Shown piece after piece: positions 24,556-32,436 of a stretch of 35,838 nt of DNA. A program made the position numbers and the translations under genes. Source of the stretch: Verrucomicrobiota bacterium (GTDB lineage Bacteria; Verrucomicrobiota; Kiritimatiellia; Kiritimatiellales; Tichowtungiaceae); assembly GCA_030153935.1 (NCBI GenBank), contig JASKKX010000014.1:1-35838 (forward strand). The letters run 5' to 3'. The notes under the pieces were generated by a model, which ran no database searches, was not told the DNA's origin, and was given only the letters and a program-made list of their open reading frames with translations. Every line of letters starts with the position of its first letter. Position 1 is the first letter of the stretch.

Positions 24556-24942
24556 CTATCTCTCATCCGGTTTGGTGGCACCGCGCACCCACCATACGCA
24601 GCAACCAATTAATAATAAAGCGGTTACACTGAATATCCACCGGTAAATCACGCGGGTTCTGAGCCCCTTTTTCCGTGCGGCGGCCGGATAAGCTCGCTGG
24701 GCGGATTTTCCGGCTTCTCCGGGAACGGAAACCCAGGGGGAACGACTCATCGCTTCCCGTATTTTCTGATCCATCGCGATCATCTGACGACCATGCTGTT
24801 CCTTCCGCTGTTCCGATTCGGCTGTTTTCCGGGCGCGATAGCGGAGAATTTCTTTCTGACGGTATGGCGCATCCGGCGGCAGCAACCCTTGTGCCGCACT
24901 TCCGGCCAGCAGAACAAAGAAAAGAAGAACGAATCGTTTCAT
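24556..24942 (-). CDS. Small membrane-anchored protein in the pilus operon, unknown function
   Basis: 128 aa. N-terminal signal-like helix (FVLLFFVLLAGSAAQGL), a charged predicted helical middle (YRQKEILRYRARKTAESEQRKEQHGRQMIAMDQKIREAM) and a second membrane helix near the C-terminus (IFSVTALLLIGCCVWWV). I recognise no family. Its start overlaps the stop of the PilX-like gene, and pilM follows after 15 bp, so it is almost certainly co-expressed with the pilus genes. It could be an assembly or alignment accessory protein. The alternative frame 24563-24967 is a shadow. Confidence 0.6.
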   Translation of the reverse strand: MKRFVLLFFVLLAGSAAQGLLPPDAPYRQKEILRYRARKTAESEQRKEQHGRQMIAMDQKIREAMSRSPWVSVPGEAGKSAQRAYPAAARKKGLRTRVIYRWIFSVTALLLIGCCVWWVRGATKPDER

Positions 24943-26657
24943 CAGGGTGCAAGCTCCGTCCAGACAATCGTTTCCGCAGGTTTCAGCTCCATGGGGAGAT
25001 ACGGAGTAAAATCAGCCGACAATGCAACCCGGGGATCCCAATTCAGGTAGAGCCTGCCGTTCAGAATCATGGCTTCGTCCCGGCAGATAATGCCGCCGTT
25101 CACCATCGCGTTCTGATCGAAGTATCCCACGGTCAGATGATTATTATAGAGCATGGCCTGAATCGTCCTGACTTTCCCGTTCGGGGAAAGCGCACCGAAT
25201 GCGCCATCAGAAAGACTGGATTCATACAGGCGGCGGGGCACCCCGGCAGCCGGATTGGAGTCGCTGCATTTTTCTCCGTAGGTCGCTGTGTAATCGCCGT
25301 TAAAATAGTTCGTCCCGTTTTCGGCATAGGAAACATATCCGATATCGGCATCCGTGGCGCTCACCTCGTAGGCCGAAGTCCCCGGCGGTTGAATATAAGC
25401 CGATACGCCGCTGGCAAAACTGCTGGAGCGGTAATCCCCGATGACAACCGATCCTTTGGCACACAGCCCCAGAAAATCCTTTTGCAGATTATCGGGCAGC
25501 GTGTTTTCCCGGAAGTTGACCGCCGTATCCGGCTGTTCCCATTTCGGCGGATCAACCGCCGTGAGATCCCCGATAATATGAACATTGCGTCCGGCATAAA
25601 TAGTCCCCTGGCCGGTATAATATCCTTCAATAATCACATCTCCGTCGACAACGACAGGACCGTTAATGACAATCGGATTCTCTTGCGTCCCGCGCAGAAC
25701 CAGACACCCCTCGTCGGCGGCGCCTTCCACACCGCTCGGCCCCGTACCGTCATAAACGGCATCGGCGACAACCGATCCGTTGATAGAGATCTGTCCGCCT
25801 TTTTTCTGTGCATAATATTTGTAATCGCTCAGGTCCCCGATGTAGGGCATATCCAGCTGAGCCGTGTTATCATGAATCGACACGGTGTAGGGGTCGTATC
25901 CGTATTCCCATTCGCTGTCTGGATTATTCTTGTTCATATCGACATGGCCGGCCGGCCGGAAATATTCACTGTACGAATTGTTTTTATACGTATTCCAATT
26001 CCATGCCCCGGGGTTGCGGTTTACAGCATTGACACCGCCGGCATAGGAACTTCCATTGAGAATCAGGGAAGAAGAGTTCAGATCGACATCATAGTTCGAA
26101 CGAATGTCCCCGTTCACCACCATATCGACCCGGCTGAACCAGCCGTAATTATTAATGAAATAGGAATGGTCGAAAACCGAAGATTTATTGAGCCGATAAC
26201 AAACCGTCTCCCGGATCTTACGGGTCACCGTCTTCCATTCCGCCTCTACCGTTACCGTCACAAAGAGGACCTGCTCGTCATAACTGCCGGTTACATCACT
26301 GGTCGTAACCGTCGAATGGATTTGTGCCTCGTCGTAAGGGCAGCCGGGAATTCCCGCAATGGCAGACAGAGATCCGTCCGCACTCGATTCCGCAGCATGA
26401 TCTTTGAGCCAGTTGATATCATTCCAGCTGTAAGTGATCTCATGATAGTCTTTAAAGCGCATGTAGACATCCGCCTTGATACTCTCCATGGCGGTCTGTG
26501 CTGCCAGCAGCGTCTCATCGTACTGCTGCCAGGCGGTTACACGGGGACCGCTCTGCCGGGCGGCAAATACAAACGATCCGGCAATCAGCAGAGCAATCAG
26601 CAGCAGCATCAAGGCACTGGTCAGAACAAAGCCGGAATTGTTTTTATTTATTTTCAT
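24942..26657 (-). CDS. Large PilX-like minor pilin with beta-helix/polymer-type domain
   Basis: This 571-aa protein starts with a short basic leader and the prepilin-like helix NNSGFVLTSALMLLLIALLIAGSFVF. The cleavage site is G|F, but no Glu is found at position 5, as in PilX/GspK-type tip pilins. The remainder is unusually long. A segment PIVINGPVVVDGDVIIEGYYTGQGTIYAGRNVHIIGDL has the repeating short beta-strand pattern of bactofilin-like/polymer-forming surface domains. It is flanked by Asn/Tyr-rich regions. A tip adhesin-like role is plausible but inferred. The gene is the last of four adjacent pilin-like genes; its stop overlaps the next start. Confidence 0.65.
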   Translation of the reverse strand: MKINKNNSGFVLTSALMLLLIALLIAGSFVFAARQSGPRVTAWQQYDETLLAAQTAMESIKADVYMRFKDYHEITYSWNDINWLKDHAAESSADGSLSAIAGIPGCPYDEAQIHSTVTTSDVTGSYDEQVLFVTVTVEAEWKTVTRKIRETVCYRLNKSSVFDHSYFINNYGWFSRVDMVVNGDIRSNYDVDLNSSSLILNGSSYAGGVNAVNRNPGAWNWNTYKNNSYSEYFRPAGHVDMNKNNPDSEWEYGYDPYTVSIHDNTAQLDMPYIGDLSDYKYYAQKKGGQISINGSVVADAVYDGTGPSGVEGAADEGCLVLRGTQENPIVINGPVVVDGDVIIEGYYTGQGTIYAGRNVHIIGDLTAVDPPKWEQPDTAVNFRENTLPDNLQKDFLGLCAKGSVVIGDYRSSSFASGVSAYIQPPGTSAYEVSATDADIGYVSYAENGTNYFNGDYTATYGEKCSDSNPAAGVPRRLYESSLSDGAFGALSPNGKVRTIQAMLYNNHLTVGYFDQNAMVNGGIICRDEAMILNGRLYLNWDPRVALSADFTPYLPMELKPAETIVWTELAP

Positions 26658-26672
26658 CAGATTTCGTCGCCT

Positions 26673-27410
26673 CTACTGACTTGTACCGTTATTCCACCGA
26701 TCCCACCACTGATCCCACCAGTCGTAATTTCCGTGATCGCTGTTCCCGGGGTTGCTTGGATCGTATCCGTCGCTGTTTCCATGGCCGTTGTCGCCATCAT
26801 CGTCTGCCGTGTCGTCCCCCGATGTGGAAACAACGTAGTACCCCGGATTATCTTTATTGATCAAATAAGCCATGATTCTCTGTGCCTGCTCATAGCGCCG
26901 TCCCCCGGCCCGATAACGCAGCACATAGTTCAACGTCAGCACATCTCCGTTGAGCTCAGCATCAAACGACGAAGCGGAAAGATCCGGCATGGCATATTCA
27001 CTGCCTTTCTCTCCCACGATGATGGCCCAGGATTCCTCCCCGGTCGTATTATCCTTGATAAACAGCGATTGATTCGCCTGCGATGCCTCGGTCACAAACC
27101 CGCGCAGCCAGAACTCATTATTTATCCGCGAAACGGCATATTTCACAGTCGACCAGTCCTCTCCCTTGTCAATATCGTAGATTTTACTGACGGAAAGAAT
27201 GCCGGTTCCCGGGCCCTCACCGCCGCTTAGAATCCGGGCCCGGGCCACGCGGGACTGCTGTGCAAGATGCCAGTAAGCGGTCGCGTCAGACCACACGGAA
27301 AATTCCTTTACCAGCAGGCTGCCCATTGCCGCGAAAACCAGCACGGCAATAACGGTGGACAGCAGCACTTCAACCAGTGTGAATCCCCGGCAGGGTTCTG
27401 TCTTCATCAT
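26673..27410 (-). CDS. PilW/GspJ-like minor pilin with D/N/G/W-rich tail
   Basis: Prepilin leader MMKTEPCRG followed by the class III signal FTLVEVLLSTVIAVLVFAAMGSLLV with the conserved Glu at +5. The globular part contains WSDATAYWHLAQQSRVARARIL, typical of PilW/GspJ. The final 45 residues are a low-complexity, acidic stretch (DDTADDDGDNGHGNSDGYDPSNPGN, then WWDQWWDRWN), which could bind calcium or another ligand; that is speculative. The track start (27821) reads through another gene; the true start is ATG 27410, one base beyond the preceding stop. GGGGGA lies upstream. 245 aa. Confidence 0.78.
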   Translation of the reverse strand: MMKTEPCRGFTLVEVLLSTVIAVLVFAAMGSLLVKEFSVWSDATAYWHLAQQSRVARARILSGGEGPGTGILSVSKIYDIDKGEDWSTVKYAVSRINNEFWLRGFVTEASQANQSLFIKDNTTGEESWAIIVGEKGSEYAMPDLSASSFDAELNGDVLTLNYVLRYRAGGRRYEQAQRIMAYLINKDNPGYYVVSTSGDDTADDDGDNGHGNSDGYDPSNPGNSDHGNYDWWDQWWDRWNNGTSQ

Positions 27411-27411
27411 T

Positions 27412-27876
27412 TCAGCGATCCCCCCGGTAACGATAAACCCGGTAGTCGGCCAGCGGTCTGGGATATTCTTTAAGCACCGAACCGTCCGAATCCAATACGG
27501 AAAAGAGCGGGCCGGCGGCCGGCGGCCAGACCTGCACCCGGATTTCCCAGTAGTCAATCCAGTGCAGCGGTTCATGGGTCTCCGGCAAAATGGAATAGCG
27601 CACCACCCCGTTGGTTGAAAAAATACTGTTTTCAGGCGTCGGATCCGGACCGGAAGAAAAAGCCGTACCGGGAAGATCTTTGAAGTCCATATTGAACAGG
27701 ATCCAGAGTTTGTCGAATGCGATACCCTGTGCCTCCAGTCGCGCCCGGGCCCGCGCAAGGACCTTATAGGAATAGAACATTCCCTGATAAACCAGTACGG
27801 CCGCCACACTGACCAGTACAACTGAAATCAGGACCTCTACCAGTGTGACGCCCGCTCTGTGATCTCGTTTATTCAT
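27412..27876 (-). CDS. PilV/GspI-like minor pilin
   Basis: 154-aa prepilin: basic leader MNKRDHRAG, then VTLVEVLISVVLVSVAAVLVYQGMFYSY with Glu at +5. The globular domain ends in DYWEIRVQVWPPA. Order GspH/G-like, PilV, PilW, PilX mirrors minor-pilin operons, whose products prime pilus assembly and sit at the tip. Only two bases separate it from the gene upstream. Confidence 0.78.
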   Translation of the reverse strand: MNKRDHRAGVTLVEVLISVVLVSVAAVLVYQGMFYSYKVLARARARLEAQGIAFDKLWILFNMDFKDLPGTAFSSGPDPTPENSIFSTNGVVRYSILPETHEPLHWIDYWEIRVQVWPPAAGPLFSVLDSDGSVLKEYPRPLADYRVYRYRGDR

Positions 27877-27878
27877 GT

Positions 27879-28394
27879 TTAGTTTTCGACAATGAAATGA
27901 TACGTATTCCCCGCGCGGCGAAAAGTTCCGGAATCCAGATCGCCGTCATCAATCAGGCGGTCAAATTCTTTCAGCTGTTTTTCCGAGGCCGTCGGTGCCC
28001 GGATTGAAACGGAGAATGCAATTCCGTCTGAATTGACGTCCCACGCCCAGTGTCCCCCCAGTCCGGTTTCCTTGTCCCACCAGTCGATCTTGAGATAAGG
28101 AAAGTAGTAGTCTGTCAACTCTGCAGCGGTACTCTCCATCGGATAAGCGCCGGTTTCCGCTTTGCAGAGCTCAAACGCCTGAACCGCCGTACGCAGTTTA
28201 TTGGCGCATTCCGCATTCTGCCGGCTGCGGACGGCCCGATTGACCGCCGGGATCATCAGGACAGCGAGCAGCCCGATCAGCGATACCGCCAGGATCATCT
28301 CCACCAGCGTGAAACCGTTCTTACCACCCGGACGCCCCGCATCGCTGCCGCCCGGAAAACAGATCACGCGTTGTTGTACGTCGATCGCCTTCAT
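27879..28394 (-). CDS. GspG/GspH-like minor pilin, first gene of the minor-pilin operon
   Basis: Contains the prepilin site GGKNG|FTLVEMILAVSLIGLLAVLMIPAVNRAV with Glu at +5. A domain rich in GspG-like features follows (ECANKLRTAVQAFELCKAETGAYP). The leader from ATG 28394 is 27 residues, longer than usual. A -24/-12 promoter (28408-28423) predicts transcription start only a few bases before this ATG. A shorter start, e.g. GTG ten codons in, is therefore possible but lacks a ribosome site. 171 aa from the first ATG. Confidence 0.75.
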   Translation of the reverse strand: MKAIDVQQRVICFPGGSDAGRPGGKNGFTLVEMILAVSLIGLLAVLMIPAVNRAVRSRQNAECANKLRTAVQAFELCKAETGAYPMESTAAELTDYYFPYLKIDWWDKETGLGGHWAWDVNSDGIAFSVSIRAPTASEKQLKEFDRLIDDGDLDSGTFRRAGNTYHFIVEN

Positions 28395-28407
28395 CCCTTA
28401 AAATACG

Positions 28408-28423
28408 AGCATTCTATATGCCA
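28408..28423 (-). promoter_or_regulatory. Candidate sigma-54 promoter of the minor-pilin operon
   Basis: On the minus strand TGGCATATAGAATGCT: GG and GC separated by 10 nt, close to TGGCAC-N5-TTGCW. It lies 14 bp before the first minor-pilin ATG, which would make the leader only a few bases long. This is the weakest of the four sites. Confidence 0.45.
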
Positions 28424-28540
28424 TAATTCCGCGTTTCATCACAATATCGGCCATGCCGCCTGATCGATCAAAGAGCCGCCCGCAATGGTTCGCGTTCTCA
28501 ATGACTCTCATTTTTATAATAAATGCGAATTCTGTATGAC

Positions 28541-29362
28541 TCAGCTCACCCCCCCCGACAACGCGTTCCGGATCTGCATCAGCCGCTGGTCATATTCCTG
28601 CGGCGTCACCAGATAGGGGTGGCATCGCTTCCCGGAAAGCTCCTCGGCACGGCGCATCAGGTCGGGATGGGGATTGAGCACGGCCAGCATCAGATCCCCT
28701 CCCACCTGAGCAAACGGAAGTGCACCGTGATGGCTGATAAAATCCAACGGAAGCACTTCCCGGAGCTCCTCGCGCTCCTCATAGCGGCTCAAAGCCATCA
28801 CCGGAACCCGCTTCTTCCAACAGAGATGGGTCATCAGCCGGTCAAAACGGCTGAAGTTTCGATCCTGCAGGATGTGCAGTGCCGACACCGGAACACTCCC
28901 CTCCCGCGACGACAATTCGGTGAGATCGTGCAGCAGGTTGGAATATTCCTCCTGCGAAAGGATTTCATCCTGGAACAGTTCCCAGGCCAATGCCATTTCA
29001 GATTCGATTCCTGTCGCCCGTCCAGGCGGCGGCTGAACCGGCCCGGCCGGTTCATTCATCAGTTCCACCACCATCTGCAGCTCCTGAAGACGATCCATAC
29101 GCTTCTGAACCTCCGGCATCTCATCGAGAATCGACGCATACTGATTCAGTACGAAACGGATCATTTCCATGTTCTGTGTTGCGCGCGCCTGGTCATCCAT
29201 CTGCGTCAGGCAGTCAAACGCCTTTTCCGGAAGTTCCAGCTTGAGATGGGTTTCATACAGCGCGCGCAGCGTGAAAAAATCGTCAGGCATCACTTCAAGA
29301 ATCTGCTGAAGCATCTCGGCCGTCTGCTGAAGGGCCTCTCTGGAATCAGTCGCCTCGCTCAT
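28541..29362 (-). CDS. TPR-like protein with GspE/MshE N-terminal-type domain
   Basis: 273 aa from ATG 29362 (GGAGAG upstream); the track start at 29422 lies in the promoter region. The N-terminal part looks like helical repeats: QQILEVMPDDFFTLRALYETHLKLELPEKAFDCLTQMDD and QNMEMIRFVLNQYASI. The C-terminal part (about 195-265) reads VLPLDFISHHGALPFAQVGGDLMLAVLNPH followed by RCHPYLVTPQEYDQRLMQI. It resembles the N-terminal domain of GspE/PilB-type ATPases (MshEN-like, which in some proteins binds c-di-GMP). No ATPase domain is present. It sits divergent to pilB and behind its own -24/-12 site. I infer a regulator or adaptor of the pilus motors. Confidence 0.6.
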   Translation of the reverse strand: MSEATDSREALQQTAEMLQQILEVMPDDFFTLRALYETHLKLELPEKAFDCLTQMDDQARATQNMEMIRFVLNQYASILDEMPEVQKRMDRLQELQMVVELMNEPAGPVQPPPGRATGIESEMALAWELFQDEILSQEEYSNLLHDLTELSSREGSVPVSALHILQDRNFSRFDRLMTHLCWKKRVPVMALSRYEEREELREVLPLDFISHHGALPFAQVGGDLMLAVLNPHPDLMRRAEELSGKRCHPYLVTPQEYDQRLMQIRNALSGGVS

Positions 29363-29398
29363 AACCTCTCTCCTTTTATTAAACTCTGGCCAGAGCGG

Positions 29399-29414
29399 AG
29401 CAGGATTTGTGCCG
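29399..29414 (-). promoter_or_regulatory. Candidate sigma-54 promoter of the TPR/MshEN-like gene
   Basis: Minus strand CGGCACAAATCCTGCT: GGCAC followed by GC at exactly 10 nt from GG. It lies 37 bp before the ATG, leaving room for the GGAGAG ribosome site. Confidence 0.55.
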
Positions 29415-29427
29415 TGCGGCATATTCT

Positions 29428-29451
29428 CTTTTTCCAGGATATTGGAAAAAG
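29428..29451. promoter_or_regulatory. Perfect palindrome between divergent pilus operons, possible PilR site
   Basis: CTTTTTCCA-GGATAT-TGGAAAAAG: two perfect 9-bp arms around 6 nt. It lies between the two divergent -24/-12 sites, 13 bp upstream of one and about 127 bp upstream of the other. That is a fitting place for an activator-binding element. A similar TTTTCCA-N6-TGGAAAA occurs inside the rRNA methyltransferase gene near 715, so specificity is unproven. Confidence 0.45.
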
Positions 29452-29578
29452 ATTCTCATTTTTTACAAAGGATGGGGAAACCGGCGGCGGCAAAAACCCG
29501 GCAACGGCCGCTGTTTTCCCGCTCCGGCCCTCTCCAGGCTTGTTTCCATGCTTTGAAAAGCCTACCGTCCATTGTCCC

Positions 29579-29594
29579 TGGCACTGTTTATGCT
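29579..29594 (+). promoter_or_regulatory. Candidate sigma-54 promoter of pilB-pilC-pilS
   Basis: TGGCACTGTTTATGCT matches TGGCAC-N5-TTGCW except one base, with the GG-GC spacing of 10. Predicted start is about 10 bp before the pilB ATG, giving a very short leader without a ribosome site. Confidence 0.6.
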
Positions 29595-29615
29595 TTATTC
29601 TCTGTCGAATAAACG

Positions 29616-31328
29616 ATGATGAGTGATCACACCTACAGAACGCTTATGGAAGTTCTATCCGCCCGGTTTCCGGTTTCAACGGAAGCTCTGAGCGCGGCAC
29701 AGGCGGAGGCGGAAAAAAGCGGAAACCCGCTTGAGGAGGTGCTGGTTGAGCAGGGAACGGTGCCTGCGGAAACGATGCTGCTGGCCAAAGCGGACTATCT
29801 GGAGATGACTCCGGTCAGCCTGGATGGGTTCAGTCCTGACAGTTCGCTTGTGGAACTGCTGCCGCGCTCCACCTGGATTCAGCTCAAGATGCTGCCGCTG
29901 TGTAAAACCGGCAAACTGCTCACTGTGGCGGTCGCCGATCCCTTCAATATTATGGGCATCGAAAATCTGAAGACCCAGATCGATTATCAGGTATTCCCCG
30001 TTATCGCCGACGCCAGGGATCTCCTCAGCTCGCTGGAGGGCGCCGCAAAGGAGTCTTCGGTTGCACTGGAAGATATTCTCAAGGACATGGAGGACGACAG
30101 CGAACTGGAAGTCGACCAGGAGGTGGCCCATGCCGACAACCTCGATGAAATGCTCGACAGCTCCAAAGACGCCCCGGTGATTCGCATCGTCAACTCGATT
30201 CTGATTGAAGCGCTGCGCAAACAGGCCAGTGATATTCATATTGAACCGATGGAAAAGAAAATCCGCCTGCGCTACCGCGTCGATGGAGTGCTTTACGAAA
30301 ATCCCGGCCCGCCGAAGAGTGTGCAGTCGGCCATTTCATCGCGCATAAAAATCATGTCAAACCTCGATATCGCGGAGCGGCGCATTCCGCAGGACGGGCG
30401 CTTTAAGATCAAGGCGCTCGGCAAAGAAGTGGATCTGCGGGTAAGTTATCTGCCGACGGTGCACGGCGAGAAAATCGTGATGCGTATTCTCGACAAAAGC
30501 GCCCTCGCTCCAAGCCTGGAAGCTCTCGGACTGGAACAGAAGGCCTTGGAAGATCTGCACTATGCCATCCGCAAGCCGCATGGCATGATGCTGGTGACCG
30601 GACCGACCGGTTCCGGAAAAACCACAACGCTCTATTCAGCTCTTCAGGAACTGAATAAAGAGGACGTGAACATCATTACGGTAGAAGATCCGGTGGAATA
30701 TCAGCTCGGCGGAATCAACCAGGTTCAGGCCCGGCCCGAGGTCGGATTGACCTTCGCCTCCGGTCTGCGTTCGATCCTGCGCCAGGATCCGGACATTGTG
30801 ATGATCGGGGAAATCCGCGACCAGGAAACGGCTTCGATTGCAGTGCAGGCGGCGCTGACCGGACATCTGGTGCTGAGCACCCTGCACACCAATGACGCCG
30901 CCGGGGCTATTGCCCGTATGGCTTATATGGGCATTGAGCCGTTTCTGCTCTCTTCCTCGCTGGTGATGACCCAGGCGCAGCGGCTCTTCCGCAAACTCTG
31001 CCCCGTCTGCAAACAGCAGATCACCCTGCCGGAAAAAGTCCTGCGACGAAACCACCTCGACCCGGATCAGTTTAAAGAAGTGACCTTTTTCGCCGCGAAA
31101 GGCTGCCCCAAATGCGGAGGACTCGGCTATAAAGGCCGCGGTGCGCTCATGGAAATTCTGCTGCTGGACGATGAAATCAAAGCAAAAATCCTTGAAACAG
31201 CGGAAGCCGGCGCGCTGCGCGAACTGGCGGTGCGCAACGGCATGAAAACCCTGCGTGAAACCGGGCTGGCCAAAGTGCGCGAAGGACTGACGACCGTCGA
31301 TGAGATTTTGCGGGTAACAACAGAATAA
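29616..31328 (+). CDS. pilB: PilB/GspE-type pilus assembly ATPase
   Basis: This hexameric ATPase drives pilus extension. The N-terminal MshEN/GspE-N domain (about 1-150) precedes the motor domain: ASDIHIEPMEKKIRLRYRVDG, SRIKIMSNLDIAERRIPQDGRF, Walker A GPTGSGKTTT, Asp box TVEDPVEY, Walker B DPDIVMIGEIRD and His box GHLVLSTLHTNDA. The zinc-binding CxxC pair is CPVCKQ ... GCPKCGGLGYKGR. 570 aa is a normal length. There are two adjacent ATGs (29616, 29619) and no clear ribosome site. The predicted sigma-54 start point lies just upstream. It heads a run pilB-pilC-pilS with 11-bp gaps. Confidence 0.95.
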   Translation: MMSDHTYRTLMEVLSARFPVSTEALSAAQAEAEKSGNPLEEVLVEQGTVPAETMLLAKADYLEMTPVSLDGFSPDSSLVELLPRSTWIQLKMLPLCKTGKLLTVAVADPFNIMGIENLKTQIDYQVFPVIADARDLLSSLEGAAKESSVALEDILKDMEDDSELEVDQEVAHADNLDEMLDSSKDAPVIRIVNSILIEALRKQASDIHIEPMEKKIRLRYRVDGVLYENPGPPKSVQSAISSRIKIMSNLDIAERRIPQDGRFKIKALGKEVDLRVSYLPTVHGEKIVMRILDKSALAPSLEALGLEQKALEDLHYAIRKPHGMMLVTGPTGSGKTTTLYSALQELNKEDVNIITVEDPVEYQLGGINQVQARPEVGLTFASGLRSILRQDPDIVMIGEIRDQETASIAVQAALTGHLVLSTLHTNDAAGAIARMAYMGIEPFLLSSSLVMTQAQRLFRKLCPVCKQQITLPEKVLRRNHLDPDQFKEVTFFAAKGCPKCGGLGYKGRGALMEILLLDDEIKAKILETAEAGALRELAVRNGMKTLRETGLAKVREGLTTVDEILRVTTE

Positions 31329-31339
31329 ACGGGAAAACC

Positions 31340-32425
31340 ATGGCAGCAGTGAAAAAAAAAGGGGGCCGGAGAAAAGTCAGCGGTGCGCGGAAAGTCCGGC
31401 TCAAGGAGCTCCCTATCTATACCCGGCAGCTGGCGGCAATGCTCTCTTCCGGCATGCCGCTGGTGCAGTCAATCACAGCACTCGAAGAGCAGACCGAGAA
31501 CAAAAACTTTCGCGGAGTGCTCACCGGTGTGCGCACGGATGTTGAAGGGGGCGCCATGTATTCCGATTCGCTGGGGAAATATCCGCAGGTATTCGATGAA
31601 CTCTATGTGAATATGATGCGGGCCGGCGAAACCGGAGGAATGCTCGCCGAAACCTGTGATCGCGTCGCCGTATTTCTGGAAGAATCAAACCGCCTGCGCT
31701 CAAAGGTAAAGTCAGCCATGATGTATCCAACGGTGGTGATCTGCGTGGCGGTGATCATTTCGATCGGGCTGATCGTCTTTATTGTCCCGACGTTTGCCAG
31801 TATGTTTGCCGGCTTTGGCGCCGATCTGCCCGGGCCGACCCAACTGCTGCTCGATATCAGCAACTTCATCCGCAGCTACTGGTATATTGTGGTCGCGACA
31901 ATTGCGGCGGCGGTATACAGCCTGCGCCGTTATGTCCGGACGGAAAAAGGCGGCTTTGCGCTGGATCTGTTCCGCCTGCGTTTTCCCTTGCTCGGCAAAC
32001 TGGTACGCAAAATCGCAATCACCCGTTTCGCTTCCACCTTCGCCCAGCTGCTGTCCAGCGGAGTGCCGATTATTCAGGCCATGAGTATTGTCGGCGTGGC
32101 GACCGGCAACAAGGTGATCGGTAAAGCCATCCTCGATGCCCGCGCCAGTGTCGAACAGGGCAACACGGTTTCGGCCACACTGAAAGGTAATAAAGAATTT
32201 CCCAGCATGCTGATTCACATGCTGTCGGCCGGCGAGCAGACCGGTAAAATGGAAGAGATGCTCAGTAAGCTGGCTCAGTTCTATCAGGAGGAAGTCAACA
32301 CCCTGCTTGAAGGACTCACCTCCATGCTTGAGCCGCTGCTGATGGTGGTGATTGGAGTGATGATCGGCGGAATCGTACTGGCCATGTTTATGCCGATTTT
32401 CAAGATGACCGAAGTGGCAATATAG
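31340..32425 (+). CDS. pilC: PilC/GspF-type inner-membrane platform protein
   Basis: This polytopic platform protein connects the ATPases to pilin polymerisation. Two GspF domains are visible, each with the pattern TRQLAAMLSSGMPLVQSI / TRFASTFAQLLSSGVPIIQAM. They also share MIRAGE-type motifs (MMRAGETGGMLAE; MLSAGEQTGKMEEML). Membrane helices are MYPTVVICVAVIISIGLIVFIV, YWYIVVATIAAAVYSL and the C-terminal EPLLMVVIGVMIGGIVLAMFMPIF. 361 aa, slightly shorter than the usual 400 because the N-terminal tail is short and Lys-rich. Immediately downstream of pilB. Confidence 0.93.
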   Translation: MAAVKKKGGRRKVSGARKVRLKELPIYTRQLAAMLSSGMPLVQSITALEEQTENKNFRGVLTGVRTDVEGGAMYSDSLGKYPQVFDELYVNMMRAGETGGMLAETCDRVAVFLEESNRLRSKVKSAMMYPTVVICVAVIISIGLIVFIVPTFASMFAGFGADLPGPTQLLLDISNFIRSYWYIVVATIAAAVYSLRRYVRTEKGGFALDLFRLRFPLLGKLVRKIAITRFASTFAQLLSSGVPIIQAMSIVGVATGNKVIGKAILDARASVEQGNTVSATLKGNKEFPSMLIHMLSAGEQTGKMEEMLSKLAQFYQEEVNTLLEGLTSMLEPLLMVVIGVMIGGIVLAMFMPIFKMTEVAI

Positions 32426-32436
32426 GAATCATCACG

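Noticed and set aside
24675-27230. 851-aa plus-strand ORF opposite the minor pilin genes
   Set aside because: The other strand has four linked pilin/pilus genes with prepilin signatures and overlapping starts; this ORF has no domain.
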